Origin: Vibrio ostreicida
Lineage (GTDB): Bacteria > Pseudomonadota > Gammaproteobacteria > Enterobacterales > Vibrionaceae
DNA: 64,000 bases
Direction: 5' to 3'
NCBI RefSeq assembly: GCF_013074385.2
Contig: NZ_JABEYA020000001.1
Location: 682,001 to 746,000 of the forward strand
In this document: positions 40,686 through 48,750 of the stretch, in pieces
How positions within the stretch are numbered: the stretch's first letter is position 1
How the letters are laid out: each line of letters begins with the position of its first letter
The notes under the pieces: model-generated
The model's database searches: none
Told to the model about the DNA's origin: nothing
What the model saw: only the letters and a program-made list of their open reading frames with translations
Translations under genes and position numbers: made by a program

Positions 40686-41392
40686 ATGCCAGATAAATAC
40701 GATATTCCCAACCTGTACTTGATGGCGCGCTTCTATGGCAAAAGCGGCGCCAGCAGTAAGTTTTTCCCTCTGCCCCATGAGACTCTGGTGATCCCAGCGC
40801 TGAAATCAGAGCAAGAGTACGTGGCCGACAATGGCACCACTCAGGTGCGTACCACCAATAAAGAGCCCATCGCCATCAGTAATAAACATGGCGAGCTTAA
40901 CCTGCTCAAAGAAGCCAATGCCGAGAGAGGATCTTTGGCGAGGGGAGTAAACTCAGTGACCTAGATCGTAACCTTGCAGGTGCAACGATACTGCTAGGTC
41001 CAGTCGGTAAAGCGGCTGTTAAAACGGGTAAAGTCGCTTATACGGTAGCGAAACACTCCGATGACGCGGTTGATCTGCTTACGGCAAGCTCAAAGGTGCA
41101 TGATGCGACTAAAGCGACAGATGCAGTGCTGGGTGGTGTTACAAAGGCAGCAAGTAATACTGCTGACCGAACTATGGTTATTAATAAAATAAATGACACA
41201 GCTAACAATTATGACAAAACTGTTATGGGTACCTTTAAGGGACAAGGGTATAAAAACACTCGTGGCTTTGTTAATTTCAGGATAAAAGGTAGTGATGTTG
41301 TGGTGACTAAAGCCGATGGCTCTTTTGTAACTGTCTTAAAAGATGGAATTAATAACACATCAGTTAAAAATGCTCTTAAGGGAAATTATTAA
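40686..41392 (+). pseudogene. Frameshifted polymorphic-toxin-like gene
   Basis: The first frame (40686-40964) has LYLMARFYGK, FFPLPHETLVIP and ISNKHGEL, the same N-terminal module as the giant gene. It stops after a shift near 40915-40945. The reading then continues in another frame as IFGEGSKLSDLDRNLAGATILLG, a pre-toxin-like hydrophobic stretch, then TDAVLGGVTK and a C-terminal domain of about 65 residues (GQGYKNTRGFVNFRIKGSD, FVTVLKDG). A GTG at 41096 might allow the C-terminal part to be made alone. The layout fits Rhs/CdiA-type toxins with the middle deleted. The toxin chemistry is not identified. Confidence 0.6.
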
Positions 41393-41863
41393 ATGGACAA
41401 ATTAATTCGTGAAGTTAGTTGCCTTTTAATAGAAATTCTAGGTTTTAGGCTTTTATCTGTTTTTGCTCTTATACATACATTTGATGGAGAGAGAGATTTA
41501 TCCTCTCCTCAAGAGCTGCTTTTTACTTTTGAAGGCGGCTCTCAGGTTAGAATCAAGTGTGATCAGGATGGTGAGTCAATCCACTTTGATAATCAAACTC
41601 CCGTTGAAGCAAATATGGCCGAATACGGACAAGATATTCTGTGTGATTGTTCGAATGATAATAATTTTGAATATGGTATTGGAAGAACAGTTGATCAAAT
41701 CGAGCTAATTGTTAGTGATAAAATAATATTCGGCTTATTAATGACTTTCGAGGGAGCCCGCTCCATTACAATTATCAACCTAGGTGATGAACTTTATGTC
41801 TACGACGAGCTTCCCAAAAACATACTTGAAGAAGAGAAATGGCAAAGAATACTAGTAGACTAA
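41393..41863 (+). CDS. Probable immunity protein of the toxin remnant
   Basis: This 156-residue acidic protein has its ATG directly after the toxin stop (no gap). It has an N-terminal hydrophobic part, FTFEGGSQVRIKC, NFEYGIGRTV and an Asp/Glu-rich tail. It is markedly AT-rich compared with core genes. Position directly behind a toxin-like C-terminus, small size and low GC are the usual signs of an immunity gene. The family is not recognised. Confidence 0.55.
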   Translation: MDKLIREVSCLLIEILGFRLLSVFALIHTFDGERDLSSPQELLFTFEGGSQVRIKCDQDGESIHFDNQTPVEANMAEYGQDILCDCSNDNNFEYGIGRTVDQIELIVSDKIIFGLLMTFEGARSITIINLGDELYVYDELPKNILEEEKWQRILVD

Positions 41864-41928
41864 TGTTACAAAAATATTTACAAGGACACACACTAAATCT
41901 ACATAGTGTGCTGAACTAAAACCCTAGG

Positions 41929-41952
41929 CCTCGCAACATGCGAGGTCTTTTT
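41929..41952 (+). terminator. Terminator behind the immunity gene
   Basis: CCTCGC and GCGAGG with loop AACAT, followed by TCTTTTT. Confidence 0.75.
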
Positions 41953-42023
41953 ACATTGACAGTTATTTGCAAGGACACACACTAGGGGCTGTTGATCTTT
42001 CAAATAACAAGGACACACACCTT

Positions 42024-42062
42024 AACGCCACAGATGCTGCGCTGGGTGGTGTGAAATTATGA
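42024..42062 (+). pseudogene. Displaced fragment of a toxin gene
   Basis: The reading NATDAALGGVKL followed by a stop matches ATDAVLGGVTK of the toxin remnant (41110-41145), also at DNA level. It is enclosed by AGGACACAC repeats. This suggests that a second related cassette once stood here or that the fragment was copied. Confidence 0.55.
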
Positions 42063-42071
42063 GGACACACC

Positions 42072-42592
42072 ATAATGCTCGCAATATGTGGGATCACTCC
42101 AGTTATCGCATTCCAACACTTGTATTTGAAAGTTAGGCCCTATGAATATCCGATTTGACCGCTTAATTGTTGGGGCGCTGCTGCCCTTAAAATTGTCTGT
42201 ACTTTATTAATTAACCTATCATTAAGTGTGAGAATTTATAACTCCTGCGTAATGTGGATCCTGCCAGTTTAATCAGATTGAGCGTTTTATTCTGATTAAT
42301 CTTACCGTCAGATGGTCTAGTCAATTCCATTTGGTTAGAAAGTATGCATTAGTTTAAAAATATATATTAATTGGTGCCTAGTGATTTTATTTGTGTATAA
42401 TTCCAGCCGGTTTTTGAGAATCGATTTTTCACTTTTTGGGTTTAGTAACGTGAGAGTCAAGACTCTAGATTGACGTGAGTATGTATAGCTTTCGGCATAC
42501 TCTGGCTTGATGCGGATAGTGATTCACGCTAAACCAGATGATTTTAAAAGATTCCAATTAAAGCGGTATCAGTAAGTAAAGAGGATTATTGA
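42072..42592. other. AT-rich intergenic region before the DUF350 operon
   Basis: No open frame worth calling. A perfect TATAAT (42396-42401) with TTGGTG (42371-42376) 19 bases ahead could be a weak promoter for the operon, about 190 bases before its first start. The rest is AT-rich without recognisable elements. Confidence 0.35.
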
Positions 42593-43003
42593 ATGGAATA
42601 TATTGATTTGTTCGCGCTGGGTAACTTTGCTGCGTATTTCGCTACGGCGTTAGTGGTGTTGGTTGCGTTTAAGTATATCATCATTTTTATTACCCCTTAT
42701 AACGAGTGGGCTTTGATTAAAGAAGACAAGAATGTTGCTGCAGCCATCGCGCTGGCTGGCTCACTGCTTGGATTTTGTATCGCGATTCATGGGGTACTGC
42801 AAAATGCGGTTAACTATTATGATTTTGCTATTTGGTCTGTGGTTGCTTTGATGACCCAAATTATTTCAATTAAGCTTGTACGTTTTGTATTCATGCCAAG
42901 GTTTGTCGAGCGGATTGAAAATAACGAAGTCAGTGCAGCGATTATCGCCGCTTCTCTTTATATCGCGATTGGCTTGCTTAATGCTGGCTGTATGTCTTAC
43001 TAA
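42593..43003 (+). CDS. DUF350 inner-membrane protein (YjfL-like)
   Basis: This 136-residue protein has about four membrane helices. TPYNEWALIKEDKNVAAA (34-51 region) is the signature of DUF350 as in YjfL. AGAGGA precedes the ATG. It is the first gene of a three-gene operon with DUF1190 and a glutathionylspermidine-synthase-like gene, an arrangement like yjfL-yjfM-yjfC of E. coli. The molecular role is unknown. Confidence 0.8.
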   Translation: MEYIDLFALGNFAAYFATALVVLVAFKYIIIFITPYNEWALIKEDKNVAAAIALAGSLLGFCIAIHGVLQNAVNYYDFAIWSVVALMTQIISIKLVRFVFMPRFVERIENNEVSAAIIAASLYIAIGLLNAGCMSY

Positions 43004-43014
43004 GAGGTGACACT

Positions 43015-43911
43015 GTGAGCAAGAAAAAAGGTCATGTTAATGTCAGTCGTCATTTGATTGGCGACCGTAAGCCCATTGTGCTTTTTCTCGGGCTAGGCGC
43101 TGCAGCATCGATAACAGGGTGCGACACATCACCTGCCTCCTATGTTGCTTTTACTCAATTGAAAACCTGTGAAGGTATTTTACCTGGGCAATGCAATGCG
43201 GCCTATAAATTGGCTGAGAAAGAAGCGCAAAGAACGGCCATTAAATATATGGTTGAAAGCGAGTGTGAACGCGATTTTGGTCAATATATGTGTGTCGAAC
43301 AGGGTAACAACGTGTGGTATCCGCGTATGGCTGGTTTTATTACGCATTCCAACGGAGTTGAGGGTTTTGTTCAGCCGTTTTTCACCAGCTTTAACACCGC
43401 GTACAGCAAGTTTGGTAAAGCACTTTTGGCCGACGGTCGGGAAATTGGCGAGGTTCGCGATATGGATGGCCACTATCTTCAATTGGAAGATGCGTTTACC
43501 AAAGCGTTGCCTACCATCACCGCAGAGACCGGACTCAATGGTGATCAAATACAAGATTCAGACAACTCAGTGCTAAACGCGGCATTAGCGACTTACCTTG
43601 TTGCTGAAGCGATTGATGAAGGTGGGGATTACCTCAGTGAGCGAGAAAAGTCCAAGCGTTATAAGCTCCATTTAAAACAAGGACGAGCTGATGGTAAGCA
43701 ATATAAGGTTACCTCAGGTACGGCTCGGATCGGTAAAACGAATAAGCCAACGACGTACAAAACGTCTTCTCAATTACAAAAGACATCTCCTCAATTGAAA
43801 AAGACCGTTTCTCAAACGAAAAGCACTTACAAGAGCTCATCTGCAACGAAGACAAGCTCTAGCGGCGGTTTTGGTCAATCAGGTCGTTCTTTTGGTGGGT
43901 ACGGGGGCTAA
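43015..43911 (+). CDS. DUF1190 protein (YjfM/YgiB-like), possible lipoprotein
   Basis: This 298-residue protein has a GTG start with AAGAGGTG ahead. There is an N-terminal export segment ending SITGC (possible lipid-attached Cys), then the DUF1190 core (CNAAYKLAEKEAQRTA, FGQYMC, WYPRMAGF). A low-complexity Ser/Thr/Lys and Gly tail (GGFGQSGRSFGGYGG) closes it. YgiB/YjfM proteins are of unknown function and travel with the next gene family. It sits 11 bases after the DUF350 gene. Confidence 0.8.
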   Translation: MSKKKGHVNVSRHLIGDRKPIVLFLGLGAAASITGCDTSPASYVAFTQLKTCEGILPGQCNAAYKLAEKEAQRTAIKYMVESECERDFGQYMCVEQGNNVWYPRMAGFITHSNGVEGFVQPFFTSFNTAYSKFGKALLADGREIGEVRDMDGHYLQLEDAFTKALPTITAETGLNGDQIQDSDNSVLNAALATYLVAEAIDEGGDYLSEREKSKRYKLHLKQGRADGKQYKVTSGTARIGKTNKPTTYKTSSQLQKTSPQLKKTVSQTKSTYKSSSATKTSSSGGFGQSGRSFGGYGG

Positions 43912-43921
43912 TGGGTGAACC

Positions 43922-45091
43922 ATGCTACAAGTAGATATAGCGCCTCGCCAAGGCTGGGAAACGAGACTTCTTGAATTAGGTTTTGATTTCTATGAAGTAT
44001 CAAGCCGGCACCCTTACTGGTGTGAGTCTCAATACGTGCAAATGACTCGTGATCAGGTCGACACTATTGATGCTGCCACTGAAGAGCTGCACCAACTTGC
44101 CATTCAGGCCGTCGAATACGTCTTCGATAACGACCTATTGGATCTTTTTGGTTTACCACGACGTCATTATGACTTATTACGACAATCGTGGGCGACGGAC
44201 AAAAGCTACCTTTATGGTCGATTCGATTTCGCTTGGGACGGTAGAGGCTGCCCTAAGATGCTCGAATATAATGCTCAGACGCCGACCTCTTTATTTGAAG
44301 CATCGGTTGTTGCATGGGATTGGATGACGCAAAACGTCGATAGTGGCAAACTCCCAAGGCACGCCGATCAGTTTAATCTTCTTGATGAACGTCTCATCGC
44401 GCAGTTTGCTTATTTGCGTGAAACCAAGGCTAGACGCTCGTTCGTCTTGCATTTTGCTTGTGATGAGGCGTCATCAGAGGACAGAAGAACCGTGACCTAT
44501 TTGGCCGAATGCGCCAAAGACGTTGGATTCGAGACGGTTATTGTTGACATAAATGCTATCCAGTTAACGGTTGATCAGCGATTTGCTGACCATAAGGGGC
44601 AACCGATCGATAATCTGTTTTCCTTGTATCCCTATGAATTTGCACTGCTTGATGAGTATGGTGACTATATCGCCAATAGTGGGTGCCAGTTTATCGAACC
44701 GCTGTGGAAAGTGCTGCTCAGCTCAAAAGCATTATTGCCTATCCTCTGGCAGCTCAACCCTGGACATAAAAACTTGCTTGAGTGTTATTTCAGCCACGAT
44801 CCACAAGCGCAGCGTATGAGCCAAAAGGTGATCAAGCCGATATACAGCCGCGAAGGAGCCAATATCCAAATTGTACTCAATGGCCAATGTGTCGAGGGAA
44901 CCTCGGGGCTTTATGGTAATGAAGGTTTTGTTACTCAAGAGTATGCCCCCTTAGTTCAGTTCAAACATGGGCATTGTGTGATTGGATCATGGATGATTGG
45001 CAAGACGGCCAGTGGTCTTTCTGTACGCGAGTCTAACCAGCGAATTACGAATGATGTCGCCCGATTCGTGCCACATATTTTCCTTCCTTAA
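43922..45091 (+). CDS. Glutathionylspermidine synthase-like ATP-grasp protein (YjfC/YgiC-like)
   Basis: This 389-residue protein has a Gss/YgiC-type N-terminus (HPYWCESQYVQMT), YGRFDFAWDG, LEYNAQTPTSLFEA, LWKVLLSSKALLPILW and YSREGANI near the ATP site. Such proteins carry only the ATP-grasp ligase half of the bifunctional enzyme; true glutathionylspermidine formation has not been shown for most. It is the third gene of the operon, 10 bases after DUF1190. It may modify a peptide or polyamine in envelope stress (inference). Confidence 0.82.
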   Translation: MLQVDIAPRQGWETRLLELGFDFYEVSSRHPYWCESQYVQMTRDQVDTIDAATEELHQLAIQAVEYVFDNDLLDLFGLPRRHYDLLRQSWATDKSYLYGRFDFAWDGRGCPKMLEYNAQTPTSLFEASVVAWDWMTQNVDSGKLPRHADQFNLLDERLIAQFAYLRETKARRSFVLHFACDEASSEDRRTVTYLAECAKDVGFETVIVDINAIQLTVDQRFADHKGQPIDNLFSLYPYEFALLDEYGDYIANSGCQFIEPLWKVLLSSKALLPILWQLNPGHKNLLECYFSHDPQAQRMSQKVIKPIYSREGANIQIVLNGQCVEGTSGLYGNEGFVTQEYAPLVQFKHGHCVIGSWMIGKTASGLSVRESNQRITNDVARFVPHIFLP

Positions 45092-45660
45092 TTGGCATAC
45101 TTCCAGAATACTGTTCGATAAAGGGAGCATCTTGATACCAACGGGCATGTGATCAAATATCACGGCCCGATGGTCTGGTTGGCCATTATTGGATAGAAAA
45201 CACGTATTGACAGGGTGTCTTCGTCGGTCGTTACTCTATGTGAGTTCCAGCGCACATAGAGTAATACTAGCGAATATCGAAAGTTCGTTGCTCATCACTG
45301 TAAATAAAATTTGTTATTAAATTATCAATTAAATATAAAATTTATCATAAATAATGATGGATTGTTTGTTCCGCACCAGTTTTTGACTTCTAATATATGA
45401 GTATTTTGCTAAAGGCTGCCTAGTCTTTTAATGCCTTTGAATGAGAATAAAAAGGAAGGGTGAAATAAAGTAAAGGACACATAATCATGTGTTCTCATTC
45501 GCTTATTCATATTTTCTAGGCGTCAATCGTGAAAAATTAATCGCTGAATGTTTGTTATATGTGCAACAAATCAAATAACATGCGGTATAGCACTAGTTGA
45601 ATATTAATTAGGCTTTAAGGTTGCTGCATGCAAACAACAGCCATGGTGTGGAGTCTCCAA
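45092..45660. other. AT-rich intergenic region with one hairpin
   Basis: These 569 bases have no credible gene. A 9-bp stem with one G-T pair (AGGACACAT/ATGTGTTCT, 45474-45495) resembles the dispersed AGGACACAC repeat folded on itself. The promoter of the second VasX-like gene should be here but is not clear. Confidence 0.4.
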
Positions 45661-47298
45661 ATGCAGTGCGTTTGTACATTTATTCCGGGAAATGCGGCCA
45701 CAAAGGAAAGCATCGATAAGCTACTATTGCCAAACGAGTGTGTTCGGCAGCTTTCCCAAATGGCCAATTCCCAGCAAATTTACCGATTGCTTCCTCATGC
45801 GATGTCGGTGCTAATATCTGAGCTAGCGACACAGGGCCTCAACCCCCTATTGAGGCAGAGCCACCCATCTCCTGAACGAGCAGAATGGATCGCCTTGTCC
45901 TCTACGCCACGCGCGGTGCCAACCTCGAGTGACCAACTTCAGGCATACCCTATGCTGAAGCAGCGTCTTGAGCATGATCTGCTTAAGGCTAAGCCAGCAA
46001 TGGAAAGAAAAATTGTCGTAGAAGTTGCGGGCCAGCCTTTGAGCAATGAGGTGTCGGTGATGTTGTCATCGGCTGATGGCCGCAAGAGTGTGTTGAGAAA
46101 GCCTCATGCAGACGCGTTGAATGATCACCGGAGTTTGGTTGAATTCACAAACCTTGATGAGTCCGCTTATCGTTTGTCTCTGTCGGTGCCTAAAGCAGGT
46201 CTTGCACATACACTGACTTTTTGTTTGGCGAATGATGTGTTTTCCGTCGGTGAGGGGCACCAGCAAAGCGAGTGGGACACTGTGCTCGTGCCTGTTATGC
46301 CGATCGTAATGCAACAAGGAAAGCCGAGTCGGCCCTGTACAGGGTTTATGTATCTTGTTTGGAATCACCGAGTGTGGCGAGAAATGGAGGTGACATCTGA
46401 TGGGCATTTTGTCGACGTTGATCTGGAGTATTATCGAGCCCAGAGTCCAGAAATAAAAGCGCGGTATGTGCAGATCGATGGTGCTCGACTGTCGCCAGAC
46501 GTCTCACTGGCCGAGGCTGAATTTGAAGTCATTCAATCAGGCGTAAAGGTGCATCAGGGCTATTTGGATAACGAGCAAACTGCGTGTGTTTCTGGCTTGC
46601 TTGAAAAGACAGTTGACGTCGTTTTCCCTGCGTTGGAGGCAAGACCTGTCACTTTGGCCACCCACGTCAGTCATGATAAAGGCGGAGAGCATGGCCGACG
46701 AGTTGCGGAAGGAGTGCCATTGTCCACTATTTGTGTGCCTTACAAAGTAGCGGGAGAGCGGCAATCTGAGTGTTATTTGTATTACAGTGGCACCCCTTTA
46801 AGTTTGACGCAAATTGTTGATCTAGAGAGGGACCCTGCCGCGTTGGCTGTGCCTCTCGCTGAATTAGCGATGTACAGCCGTACTCAGTCGTTTGCCAACG
46901 CGGGGCAGAGTGTGTCAGCGGTTCCAGATAGCCTACAAGTGGGGGGGAGGAAGGCGCCAGCCAATGAGCACCTTGGTCGTAATATTGCGGCGGTCAAAGT
47001 AAGCCTCAATGGGCATCGGCCATCGCTGCGCTATCTCTATGAGCCTGACGCTGACAAGGATGACGATTTTTTTGCCTTGCGTAGTCTTGAGCATCAATGG
47101 ATGTATAAATCGTTTATGTGTTCGGCTTGTGAAGATGAAGATGGTTATCGAACATTTTACTTCGCGTTGCCACCACCGGAAATTGAGACCGTGGATCTTA
47201 TTCGTGGCGGACAGCCTAAGCGTAAGGATGGTTCGCAAGCGTTTATTCTGATCGAGGAAAATATCCCAGTCGAGGAGTTACTCAGCGAGTGGGTTTAA
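45661..47298 (+). CDS. VasX N-terminal-like protein (copy 2)
   Basis: This 545-residue protein is paralogous to 31310-32959 along most of its length. Shared blocks are MQCVCTFIPGN, NECVRQLSQ, ERAEWIALS, QLQAYPMLKQR, KIVVEVAG, NDHRSLVEF, TGFMYLVWNHRVWREM, VDLEYYRA and VPYKVAGE. The start at the second ATG aligns with copy 1 and has GGAG upstream. Identity is only moderate, so the copies are old, unlike the near-identical propeller genes. No effector gene follows it; the flank is decayed. Confidence 0.6.
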   Translation: MQCVCTFIPGNAATKESIDKLLLPNECVRQLSQMANSQQIYRLLPHAMSVLISELATQGLNPLLRQSHPSPERAEWIALSSTPRAVPTSSDQLQAYPMLKQRLEHDLLKAKPAMERKIVVEVAGQPLSNEVSVMLSSADGRKSVLRKPHADALNDHRSLVEFTNLDESAYRLSLSVPKAGLAHTLTFCLANDVFSVGEGHQQSEWDTVLVPVMPIVMQQGKPSRPCTGFMYLVWNHRVWREMEVTSDGHFVDVDLEYYRAQSPEIKARYVQIDGARLSPDVSLAEAEFEVIQSGVKVHQGYLDNEQTACVSGLLEKTVDVVFPALEARPVTLATHVSHDKGGEHGRRVAEGVPLSTICVPYKVAGERQSECYLYYSGTPLSLTQIVDLERDPAALAVPLAELAMYSRTQSFANAGQSVSAVPDSLQVGGRKAPANEHLGRNIAAVKVSLNGHRPSLRYLYEPDADKDDDFFALRSLEHQWMYKSFMCSACEDEDGYRTFYFALPPPEIETVDLIRGGQPKRKDGSQAFILIEENIPVEELLSEWV

Positions 47299-48172
47299 CC
47301 CGGTAGATAGTTAGAGAGTTAGAGAATTAGAGGGATTCACTTTAGGTGTGTCCTTCTAAATTCTTCTACATGACGCCTGACCGGACCACATCTTCATGTC
47401 AACGTGTTGGCACGAAATAAGGCGGTCGACCCAATGAAAGCCCACCTGCCTCTTGCTACATCCATTGCGAACAGTATGTCCAAAGCGTTTACAGTTAGAG
47501 TGGCTGAAATTGGCGTATTGGCAGGGATTCTCTTGTAAGTCTTCGCCTAGGGGTTGATAAGTCGCGTTGTCACTGTCTGGTTCATCCATAAACATTCCAA
47601 GCGGAAACTCGGATTATCACACCAAATGAAAGCTCTGATCACGTCTGGATGCCAGCCATGCTCATTCAACAATGCGGCGAGTTATTCCTCATATTGAGTT
47701 ACGTGCTCAGCGTTTAACCACCTGATTTTAAAAAAGTGTTCATTAAAAAATCAGCCCAATGGGAACAGCCACATTATCCACATGGGACAAACTCTTTTGA
47801 GTTAAGACTATTATTTCTGAGCTCTTACACCGCCAGCTTGCCCTTTTGGGGCCGCTTGCCATAGCTTTGTTCAACTTCTTACTATTTTGAAACCCATTGT
47901 TGAAATCGACCATGTGATGAACAGGGGATCATTTTGCCACTGTAAGCGCATTACGATAATTTGCTATGTGTCGTTTTTTCAACTCGAACAAACATAAACC
48001 CTACTCTCAACGGCGCTGAGTCGGTCTGATGGCTACCGAAACACGTTCTATGCAAGCACGCCTTATCCTGTATAAAGACCCAAAAGGTGAAATTTAAGAC
48101 CGTTACGGCGAGATCAAACAAACTCAAGAAAAGGCGAGAAAGCATAAATCACTTCATTTTACCGTATAAAAG
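47299..48172. other. Decayed non-coding flank of the island
   Basis: Almost 1 kb holds no intact gene. It begins with GTTAGAGA-type short repeats (47309-47333), then an inverted AGGACACAC copy (47345-47355), and has broken frames on both strands, including a plus-strand stretch ending ILYKDPKGEI (48050-48097). It looks like degraded mobile or effector DNA. Confidence 0.5.
47356..47690 (-). pseudogene. Decayed gene of unknown family
   Basis: On the minus strand the frame LLNEHGWHPDVIRAF runs to about 47600 and then shifts into a second frame (MFMDEPDSDN to WSGQASCRRI) ending at 47356. At least one frameshift is present and a stop lies upstream. NPCQYANFSHSNCKRFGHT has the cysteine spacing of a worn transposase zinc ribbon, but this is weak. 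The AAGGACACAC repeat directly follows its 3' end. Confidence 0.3.
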
Positions 48173-48205
48173 AAAGGACCGAACGTATCCACGTTCAGTC
48201 CTTTT
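48173..48205 (-). terminator. Terminator at the end of the DUF4105-DUF3015 unit
   Basis: AAAGGAC and GTCCTTT flank GAACGT/ACGTTC with one mismatch and loop ATCC. T-runs occur on both strands. It lies downstream of the DUF3015 gene on the minus strand. Confidence 0.75.
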
Positions 48206-48296
48206 TATCCCGACAAAATATCCATGTAGGTATAAGCGTTAATGCTTATCCGAACGGCATTGCATCGTGATGATTGGGTTTGATTTAATGCCGCTA

Positions 48297-48746
48297 TTAC
48301 AAGCTAGCTATAACCGCGTGATAGTAGGCTTGAGGTGATGCTTGATCCGCAACCACGTTTTCTGCTACCTGAGCGCGTACCGATGCGATCACTTGAGGTT
48401 GATCTGCTGAGTTAACGTCTAACATTTCTAGCATAGCGACGAGGTGCTCACCAGAGCCTTGTGAGGTTTCTTCCAAGACTTGGTCATAGTTGTCTTGGAT
48501 GAACTGAGCGGTTTTGACTTTGCTGCCAGCACAAGATTCTTCAGAAGAAATTCTTGAAGTCACCGCCGTTGTTCCCAAATCCCAAATGATGTTTGAAATG
48601 GCAGCGGCAGGCGCTGTGTCTTCAAAAATCATCGCACCGATACCACACTGAGTCCATGGGTTGATGTCGTCTTTGTTTGATTCAGCCATTGCGTGGCCAG
48701 TTAAGAATGTGCCTGCAACAGCGGCAAGAAGAGTTAGTTTTTTCAT
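48297..48746 (-). CDS. DUF3015 periplasmic protein
   Basis: This 149-residue protein starts at MKKLTLLAA with a classic signal peptide cleaved after AMA. The mature part has NPWTQCGIGAMIF, the opening of DUF3015, and a second Cys in EESCAG, likely a disulfide pair. It begins 4 bases after the stop of the DUF4105 gene; the longer frame would run into that gene. Function is unknown. Confidence 0.8.
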   Translation of the reverse strand: MKKLTLLAAVAGTFLTGHAMAESNKDDINPWTQCGIGAMIFEDTAPAAAISNIIWDLGTTAVTSRISSEESCAGSKVKTAQFIQDNYDQVLEETSQGSGEHLVAMLEMLDVNSADQPQVIASVRAQVAENVVADQASPQAYYHAVIASL

Positions 48747-48750
48747 ACTA

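Larger units (their letters stand above)
41882..42071. repeat. Cluster of four AAGGACACAC-type repeats
   Basis: Copies lie at 41882-41894, 41971-41983, 42009-42021 and 42062-42071 (core AGGACACAC), all in the same orientation. Another copy is at 47345-47355 on the other strand, and a related AGGACACAT hairpin is at 45474. Spacings of 89, 38 and 53 are not regular, so this is not a CRISPR array. They may be ends of miniature or REP-like elements. Confidence 0.6.

Noticed and set aside
41882..42071. Possible CRISPR array
   Set aside because: Repeats are only about 10-13 bases, spacings are irregular (89, 38, 53) and there are no cas genes.
31310..47298. Complete type VI secretion gene cluster
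   Set aside because: No sheath, tube, ATPase, baseplate or membrane-complex genes are present; only effector-like parts can be argued.
47951..48145. 64-codon minus-strand frame in the decayed flank
   Set aside because: It has no ribosome site and no recognisable pattern, and lies in a region full of broken frames.
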